Shown one piece after another: positions 29,495 through 34,667 of a DNA stretch of 34,667 nt. The stretch comes from Deltaproteobacteria bacterium (GTDB taxonomy: Bacteria > Myxococcota_A > UBA9160 > SZUA-336): contig SMWZ01000217.1 of assembly GCA_004356455.1 (NCBI GenBank), positions 1-34,667 of the forward strand, in the 5' to 3' direction. Position 1 is the first letter of the stretch; every line of letters begins with the position of its first letter. The notes beneath the pieces were generated by a model that was given only the letters and a program-made list of their open reading frames with translations, did not search any database and was not told where the DNA came from. The translations under genes and the position numbers were made by a program.

Positions 29495-32400
29495 GTGGAC
29501 GCACCTACCAGGGCGGGAGGTACCGTCCTTCGGAACCTGCTGCCGACGAGCGGCTTTCGAGTGCGGCTTGGCGGCGTGATCGCAGCGACCGTGCTGATGG
29601 CCTTGCTGGCGGCGCAGGAGGTTGCTCCGGGGCCCGACCGTCCTGCGCTACCCGTCGGCCCCCCTGTCGAGATCGTCCTTCCCGACTACATGGCTGTAGT
29701 CCAGGCTTTCGAGGCCTCGCCTCCCGCGTGGAACGAGGGCATCGTCAATATGGGCTGGGGCGGCGGGCGGGGTGGCCCCGAGCGCCGGGATGGCTGGATC
29801 GCGGATCCCCGCAACTGGCTGCTCTTCGACGCCTTTGATCGCAGCGCGGATCACCGGGGCCAGGGTTGGCTCAAGAGGCGCGGGATCTTCCACGACGTTA
29901 CGGAAACGAACGAGTACAACGAAGCCCTTCACTTCATCGATCCCGAGCAATGGTTCGGCCGCAACGGTCTGGCGCGGGACCTTGAGCATCGGTACGTCAA
30001 GAGCCGGTTGTTTCCTAATGTCTACGTGGTCAACAACAACGCCCCGCGCTGGTCGGCGGTAATTGAATACGATTGGCTTACGAGTCCACTGCTTGGAGAT
30101 GGAATCTCGCAGGACAACATCGGATCGCCGACCGGGTCGATCGGCATCGGAACCCGCGGCCGCTATGACGACTACGATAGTCTGAAGTTCTGCCACCATC
30201 TCCAGACATCGGGCCGACTGCCTGGCTTCTGTAAGGTCTACGGTACGGTTCGGAGCTACATCAACGGCAATCCAAAGCTCCGGAATAGCTGTGACCGGAA
30301 GGCTCCAGGCCTCTTCGACCGGCTTCCCCACCTCCAACCGTCATGTTCGGGCGTGACCGCTCCCGGGGACCTCGATTCTGCGCTAAGCATCACGGACGAT
30401 CCGATCTTGGCCGAGTACCAGCTCTTTCAGCACCTCTCGCACCTGCACAACCTCGTGCGCTACTACCGTGGCGTCAAACTCGTGGCGGAGCGCTCAGGGC
30501 GGAACGGGTTCGATGTTCACGGCAACCAGTCTGGCAACCCGTTCATCGGGTCGATCCCTTACCACGTTGTCGTTGCGGACTTCCTCGATGAGATCTGGTT
30601 CGAGAAAAGAGGTTCACATTACGACATATTCGAGAAGCACTGGAACAATGCTTGGGGGGCGTTCGGGATCCAAATGGGCGAGGCAATGGCCCGGGGACGG
30701 AAGCCTGCGATGTTCATGACGATCACGCCCAAGCCAAAGGGTGCACCGATGCCAGAGGTTCCATATGGAGCACCGGCCGTACTCTTCGACCACGCCTGGG
30801 CCGAGGTGAGCGCGGGCGGCGCGATTGCACTGTTCAGGCACGTCGAGCTCGAGAGATTCCGGCCCGACCTTCTGCCCGTAGGAAGGGCTTATCTGGAGCT
30901 ACGCGATGATCACCGCGCGATCTTCGAACGTCGCGGACGGAAACGTCACGCGCAGGTCGCGATCCTCTACTCGGTCCCCACATTCCTGTACGGAACGTAT
31001 ATGCCCGCCTCAACATTCTCTGCTCCGTTCATGAACGACCTTGCGGGAGCGGCACGCTCGCTCGAGGAGGGGCACGTCCCTTTTGAAGTGGTGATCCTCG
31101 ATCATCCGGACCTCCGGCCCGCTCGGGTCACTCTCAAAGGGCTACTCCGCTATCGGGTCCTGGTGGCTCCCTCGGTGCGCAACCTCTCCGGGCCGCATGC
31201 AGAGATCCTGCGGGCGTACCTTAGGGCGGGCGGGCGGCTCGTGGTGCTGGGAGAGCTCGGTGAGCGAAACGAGCGGAATCGCCAAAGAACGCCAAGCGTT
31301 CTGGATGAGCTCCTAGGAGAACCGGACGTTGCCGGCTCCATTACCCGTTTCGGCCCCGACTACTTCCCGCACTCGCGCCTCCCAGAAGTGGGCGGTATGC
31401 GTCTGAAAAAGCGCACCGAGTTCTTCGACCAAGTGCGCAAGCTGGTTGGCCAGCCGCTCGTCACCTTTGATGAGCCCGGGAGGCTGCGTAAGCTCTGGGT
31501 CAAGAGCTGGCAGCACGTGGATGGTTTCGTCTCCGCTCATTTCGTGAACTACGACATCACGTACGATCCGAAGACGGACCCCGCGCTGGCGACTCTTACC
31601 CCGACGGCTCCCTCGCGCCTGGCGCTGAAGCTCCCGCCGGGTGTACCCGCCGAGGAAGCCGCGTGGCTCGTGCCGGGGGCGCCGCCGAAGGCGCTCGAGG
31701 TCCAAGCCATCCAGGGGGCCGGCGTCGTGACCATCCCCGCTGTCCAGGTCTACGGGGTGCTCGTGATCGGTCCGAGAGGGCTCGACAGAAAACCGAGCCA
31801 CCTCCGCCGGGGCGATCGCTATCTGCTGCGGGCACGCACCCTGGGGGAGCCGCTCGACGGAATAGCGGACGTGGAGGCGAAGCGAGATACGAACGCCGCG
31901 GCTTATGACCGGGCCGCCCGCGACTTTCTGCTGAGGGTTACGCAGGCTCGGGAGCGGGTGTTCCGGGAGAGGATTCTGCGCGAGCTCAGCGATGCGAGCG
32001 GCGCTGTGCTGGCTCTCGACTTCGGCAGCGATTCCACCTTGGGCGATTGGAAGGCCGTTTCGGACGATCAGATGTACGATCCCCGCCGGGGGTACGGCTG
32101 GCTTCCGAGTCGGGATCGCTCGTTGCCTACACCCGAGGAGTCTCATTACAGACTGGCCCGCAAGTGGGGGGGCGACCCGGATGTAGTCCAATCGAGCCCT
32201 CTGCCGCACTGGCCCTTTCCGATCGGCCGGCCCCGACCCGTGGCGCGGGTGGCCTTCAGTGGCCGGGCGCATCGATTCCGAATCGACCTGACGGACGGTC
32301 CTTACCGCGTGCGCTTGATCCGGGCGAACGGGTCGTGGTCGAACACTAACTTCCGAGTTTCGGGGATGACCTTCGCCAACGGTCGGCCGGTGCTCTTCGA

Positions 32401-33016
32401 CGTGCCGTTGGACGAGGGCGATTGGATCGACCGCTCATTCATGACGACCGTCCAGCGCGGGTCGCTGGAGCTCACCTTTGGTGGCCCGACGGGTTGGGGC
32501 GTTGCGGGGCTCGCCGTTTATCCGGAGTCTGGGGAGTCGGACGAGCTGGATCCTCTCATCATTGGGGGCATCCGGTCCTGGAGGGCCAGCCCACGCTATC
32601 CCAACCCCGACTGGTACCCGATCGAGCAGGTGCGCGGCGACCCTGAGACGGACCTGGCGCATCCCCCCCTGGAGAGCTGGACCGCGCTGTTGGCCGCTCC
32701 CAAAGGGCTGCCCCTCGTCGACCTGGGTACGGCGCAGGATGGGGAGGTCGGCGACGTGGTCTATGTCGCAGCGGTGCTTCCGAGTCCAGGCCCGACGACC
32801 GTGCGGCTCAGCCTGGGCGCGAGCAGCTCGGCGGTTGCCTATGTGAACGGGGTCGAGGTCACCTACCTTCCGAATGTGAAGGGCGTGATGCGGGACGAGG
32901 CGGTCGTGGATGTGGCGTTGAAGGCCGGAGACAACCTGCTGGTCATCAAGCTGCAGCGCTTCTGGGAACGGCGCTGGATGTTCTACGCGAGCGTCCAGGG
33001 CGGAGCCGTGCACTAG
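29495..33016 (+). CDS. Large secreted modular protein, probably carbohydrate-active
   Basis: A 1173-residue protein I cannot name. GTG 29495 follows an ACGGGGA ribosome-binding sequence; a signal peptide or anchor lies at about 25-43. The N-terminal ~60-480 region is unassigned, with conserved-looking acidic/aromatic stretches (GFDVHGNQSGNP at about 337; FLDEIWFEKRG at about 362) that could be a glycosidase barrel. About 485-590 (HAQVAILYSVP through YLRAGGRLVVLGELG) resembles the GH42-type beta-galactosidase middle domain. About 838-1005 (LALDFGSDSTLGDWK, RRGYGWLP, GVAGLAVYPE) looks like a malectin-type carbohydrate-binding module. The end, about 1085-1173 (AYVNGVEVTY, KAGDNLLVIKLQ), is a beta-sandwich binding domain. 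Between O-antigen ligase and glycosyltransferase genes, it may trim or bind the exported polysaccharide. Domain calls are by eye. Confidence 0.75.
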   Translation: MDAPTRAGGTVLRNLLPTSGFRVRLGGVIAATVLMALLAAQEVAPGPDRPALPVGPPVEIVLPDYMAVVQAFEASPPAWNEGIVNMGWGGGRGGPERRDGWIADPRNWLLFDAFDRSADHRGQGWLKRRGIFHDVTETNEYNEALHFIDPEQWFGRNGLARDLEHRYVKSRLFPNVYVVNNNAPRWSAVIEYDWLTSPLLGDGISQDNIGSPTGSIGIGTRGRYDDYDSLKFCHHLQTSGRLPGFCKVYGTVRSYINGNPKLRNSCDRKAPGLFDRLPHLQPSCSGVTAPGDLDSALSITDDPILAEYQLFQHLSHLHNLVRYYRGVKLVAERSGRNGFDVHGNQSGNPFIGSIPYHVVVADFLDEIWFEKRGSHYDIFEKHWNNAWGAFGIQMGEAMARGRKPAMFMTITPKPKGAPMPEVPYGAPAVLFDHAWAEVSAGGAIALFRHVELERFRPDLLPVGRAYLELRDDHRAIFERRGRKRHAQVAILYSVPTFLYGTYMPASTFSAPFMNDLAGAARSLEEGHVPFEVVILDHPDLRPARVTLKGLLRYRVLVAPSVRNLSGPHAEILRAYLRAGGRLVVLGELGERNERNRQRTPSVLDELLGEPDVAGSITRFGPDYFPHSRLPEVGGMRLKKRTEFFDQVRKLVGQPLVTFDEPGRLRKLWVKSWQHVDGFVSAHFVNYDITYDPKTDPALATLTPTAPSRLALKLPPGVPAEEAAWLVPGAPPKALEVQAIQGAGVVTIPAVQVYGVLVIGPRGLDRKPSHLRRGDRYLLRARTLGEPLDGIADVEAKRDTNAAAYDRAARDFLLRVTQARERVFRERILRELSDASGAVLALDFGSDSTLGDWKAVSDDQMYDPRRGYGWLPSRDRSLPTPEESHYRLARKWGGDPDVVQSSPLPHWPFPIGRPRPVARVAFSGRAHRFRIDLTDGPYRVRLIRANGSWSNTNFRVSGMTFANGRPVLFDVPLDEGDWIDRSFMTTVQRGSLELTFGGPTGWGVAGLAVYPESGESDELDPLIIGGIRSWRASPRYPNPDWYPIEQVRGDPETDLAHPPLESWTALLAAPKGLPLVDLGTAQDGEVGDVVYVAAVLPSPGPTTVRLSLGASSSAVAYVNGVEVTYLPNVKGVMRDEAVVDVALKAGDNLLVIKLQRFWERRWMFYASVQGGAVH

Positions 33017-33017
33017 C

Positions 33018-34181
33018 GTGCGGATCCTCTTCCTAACCTCGAGACTCCCGTTCCCACCGGTCGGCGGGGACCGGCTCCGGGCCTACCAGCTCCTGGAGTA
33101 CCTGACGCAGGGGCACTCGGTGACCCTGATCTCCTTTGTGGAGAGCAGCGACGAACTCAGGACTGCGACGGATCAGCTGCCGGGGCTCAAACGGCTGGTT
33201 CCGATTCCGCTGTCGCGCGCTGTCTCCTACGGAAATTGTATCCGCGGTTTGTTCTCGGGGGATCCCCTCCAGATCCACTACTATCGCTCTCGCCGGATGA
33301 GGAAGGCTGTGGTTGATGAACTCCAGTCCGGTTATGACGTGATCGTATGTCATCTCATTCGGATGGCACAGTACTTGCCGAGCAGCCCTGGCATCCGGAA
33401 GATCGTCGATCTGACCGACGCGATCTCGTTAAACTATGAGCGGGCGCGGCGCTATCGGCGGGGAGCCTTTAGGCTGATCAATCGGATTGAGGCGGGACGC
33501 GTTCGCCGCTATGAGATCGACACGATCCGTCGTGCCGATTCTACGCTCCTGATCTCCGAGGTGGACGCAGCCTATCTCTCCGGCGATGGGAATCCCGAAA
33601 GCATCCGGATCGTACGAAATGGTGTCGCTCTCGACCGCTTTCCCTTTGCCGAGGGCCGACACGACCCCGATCAGATCTGCTTCGTTGGGAACATGCGATA
33701 CTTTCCCAACGTGGACGCGGCCCTTTACCTGGCGAATGATGTGTTTCCGCGCATCCGCGCCGCGCGGCCCGGCGCGCACCTGGTTGTGGTGGGGGCCAAT
33801 CCGCCGAAGAGTATCCAGCAGCTGGCCGACGCTAGTTCCATTCGGGTAACCGGCTTTGTGGAAACAGTCGTACCCTACGTACATGGCTCGGCGATTCTTC
33901 TGGCCCCCATGCGAGTCGGCGCAGGAGTTCAGAACAAGATCCTTGAATCCCTGGCGCTCGGGACGCCCGTCGTTACAACGCCCCTCGGTGCCGAAGGCCT
34001 CGATCCTCGGTACTTGAGTGTAGGAGAGGGGGCACACGCGCTTGCTGACCGGGCGCTCGAGATTATCGAGGATGGGCAGCTGCGGTCGTCTCGAGCCCGC
34101 GCGGGGCGAAGCTATATCGAGCGGGATTTCCGTTGGGAGCACGTGCTTTCAACGCTGGACGATTGTGTTGCAGGACGGTAA
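33018..34181 (+). CDS. GT4-family glycosyltransferase (XrtA-associated type)
   Basis: A 387-residue retaining GT-B glycosyltransferase. MRILFLTSRLPFPPVGGDR opens the acceptor domain; ICFVGNMRYFPNVDAALYL starts the donor domain; GVQNKILESLALGTPVVTT holds the E-x7-E-like nucleotide-sugar motif region. The VGNMRYFPNVDA and APMRVGAGVQNKILE stretches resemble the PEP-CTERM/XrtA-associated family TIGR03087. GTG at 33018 is one base after the previous stop. The sugar added is unknown. Confidence 0.9.
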   Translation: MRILFLTSRLPFPPVGGDRLRAYQLLEYLTQGHSVTLISFVESSDELRTATDQLPGLKRLVPIPLSRAVSYGNCIRGLFSGDPLQIHYYRSRRMRKAVVDELQSGYDVIVCHLIRMAQYLPSSPGIRKIVDLTDAISLNYERARRYRRGAFRLINRIEAGRVRRYEIDTIRRADSTLLISEVDAAYLSGDGNPESIRIVRNGVALDRFPFAEGRHDPDQICFVGNMRYFPNVDAALYLANDVFPRIRAARPGAHLVVVGANPPKSIQQLADASSIRVTGFVETVVPYVHGSAILLAPMRVGAGVQNKILESLALGTPVVTTPLGAEGLDPRYLSVGEGAHALADRALEIIEDGQLRSSRARAGRSYIERDFRWEHVLSTLDDCVAGR

Positions 34182-34346
34182 GGCGACCACCCCGAGCCTC
34201 CGACTCGCCCTATAGGCCTACCACTACCCCTCGGCCATCCTCGATCTCAGCGCCGCCGATTGTATGGGGGGGAACCATTGCATGTAAACGATCTGCCCTT
34301 TGCTGGGGTATATTGTTCGACGAAGTGATTCTAGAGCGTGAGGGGC
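34182..34346. other. Intergenic region before the last gene
   Basis: This stretch of 165 bases has no gene. GGGGGGAACCATTGCA (about 34267-34282) places GG and TTGC at sigma54 spacing, but the -24 half lies in a G run, so the match is weak. A TATATT (34309-34314) could be a -10 element. Neither is convincing. Confidence 0.3.
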
Positions 34347-34667
34347 GTGCGCCATTTCACCTTCGCGACTGTTTTTTTGCTACTCACCGAAGCCAGCATG
34401 GCAATGAAGCGGGTCGACGTACCTGGCTATACGTTTTCTCAGCTTACCGATAACGACTCAAGAGACCGCGATTGTCGGGTCTCGCAAAACGGGATAATCA
34501 CGTGGGCTGGAGCGTACCATCTCCCAGGGGCACAGTCCGCGAGTTCTTCAGACCTCGAGATCTTCCTGTGGGACGGAAACTCGGTACAGCAGATCACCGA
34601 TAATAATGTGAACGACTCACGCTCCGTGGTGAACGACTTCGGAGATCTGGCGTGGCAGAGGTTCGGC
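34347..34667 (+). CDS. N-terminus of a secreted beta-propeller-like protein (partial)
   Basis: Open to the window end for 107 codons. GTG 34347 gives MRHFTFATVFLLLTEASMA, a good signal peptide with an A-S-M-A cleavage site; GTG 34338 is an alternative, and an in-frame TAG at 34332 bars anything longer. Mature sequence shows FSQLTDNDSRDRDCRVSQNG and DLEIFLWDGNSVQQITDNN then VNDSRSVVNDFGDLAW, two copies of a roughly 50-residue unit like the EIFLYDG-QLT-DN blades of TolB/PEP-CTERM-associated propellers. A C-terminal sorting signal, if any, lies outside the window. Confidence 0.75.
   Translation, partial: MRHFTFATVFLLLTEASMAMKRVDVPGYTFSQLTDNDSRDRDCRVSQNGIITWAGAYHLPGAQSASSSDLEIFLWDGNSVQQITDNNVNDSRSVVNDFGDLAWQRFG

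Noticed and set aside
34267-34282. Second sigma54 promoter before the last gene
   Set aside because: The GG falls in a run of seven G, and the rest of the -24 block does not match; kept only as a low-confidence note.
34133-34453. 106-codon plus-strand ORF overlapping the glycosyltransferase end
   Set aside because: No ribosome-binding site or motif, and it conflicts with the better frame starting at 34347 that carries a signal peptide and repeat pattern.
34436-34455. Sequence like GTTATCGGTAAGC (minus strand) near the end of the window
   Set aside because: It resembles the repeat core over about 13 bases but lies inside a coding sequence without the stem; judged coincidental.

Overview
The window is GC-rich, densely coded bacterial chromosome with short or overlapping gene junctions (repeated GTGA, ATGA and TGATG overlaps). 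Lipoprotein signals, an MCE/Mla lipid transporter, HtrA and a Wzz/Wzy-type exopolysaccharide locus indicate a Gram-negative diderm. The order rpsP-khpA-rimM-trmD-rplS followed by yraN and rsmI, with sigma54 regulation, resembles deltaproteobacterial (Myxococcota/Desulfobacterota-type) genomes. No species assignment is possible from sequence reading alone. I saw no tRNA, rRNA, CRISPR array, insertion sequence or prophage.

Layout. (1) 1-3143, minus strand: thiS-thiG-tenI/thiE-htrA, coupled by overlaps, then the start of a further secreted protein that leaves the window. (2) 3257-8257, plus strand: alanine racemase, then mlaE-mlaF-mlaD and an unusual lipoprotein built from many W-P-aromatic motifs; together an envelope module. 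(3) 8281-11335, plus: purD, a TsaC/Sua5-type enzyme and a DUF1015 protein. (4) 11346-12045: a composite inverted-repeat element, a minus-strand DUF721/DciA-like gene, a divergent 63-residue zinc-ribbon gene and a stop-codon hairpin. (5) 12094-16137, plus: the ribosome/tRNA-modification operon, ending in a 597-residue membrane-hairpin protein that resembles a Rad50/YhaN ATPase with both nucleotide-binding motifs eroded. (6) 16282-19861: yraN (minus), rsmI (plus), a truncated SGNH-hydrolase remnant and ligA (minus).

(7) 20030-34667, plus: a soluble PAS histidine kinase and a sigma54-activating response regulator, a 351-bp regulatory intergenic region, then an exopolysaccharide locus: chain-length determinant, ExeA-like ATPase, tyrosine autokinase, small membrane protein, WecA-like initiating transferase, Wzy/O-antigen-ligase-like protein, a 1173-residue secreted putative carbohydrate-active protein, a GT4 glycosyltransferase and the start of a secreted beta-propeller-like protein. 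The chain-length protein, ATPase, kinase and glycosyltransferase are of the kinds found in XrtA/PEP-CTERM loci, but no exosortase is visible here.

The most coherent new reading is a local regulatory circuit. The response regulator carries GAFTGA, and a good -24/-12 sigma54 promoter lies about 50 bp before the first polysaccharide gene. Other highlights are the W-P-repeat lipoprotein in the mla operon, the pseudo-ATPase in the ribosomal operon, the large modular secreted protein, and a palindromic repeat family with three copies and a compensatory stem change.
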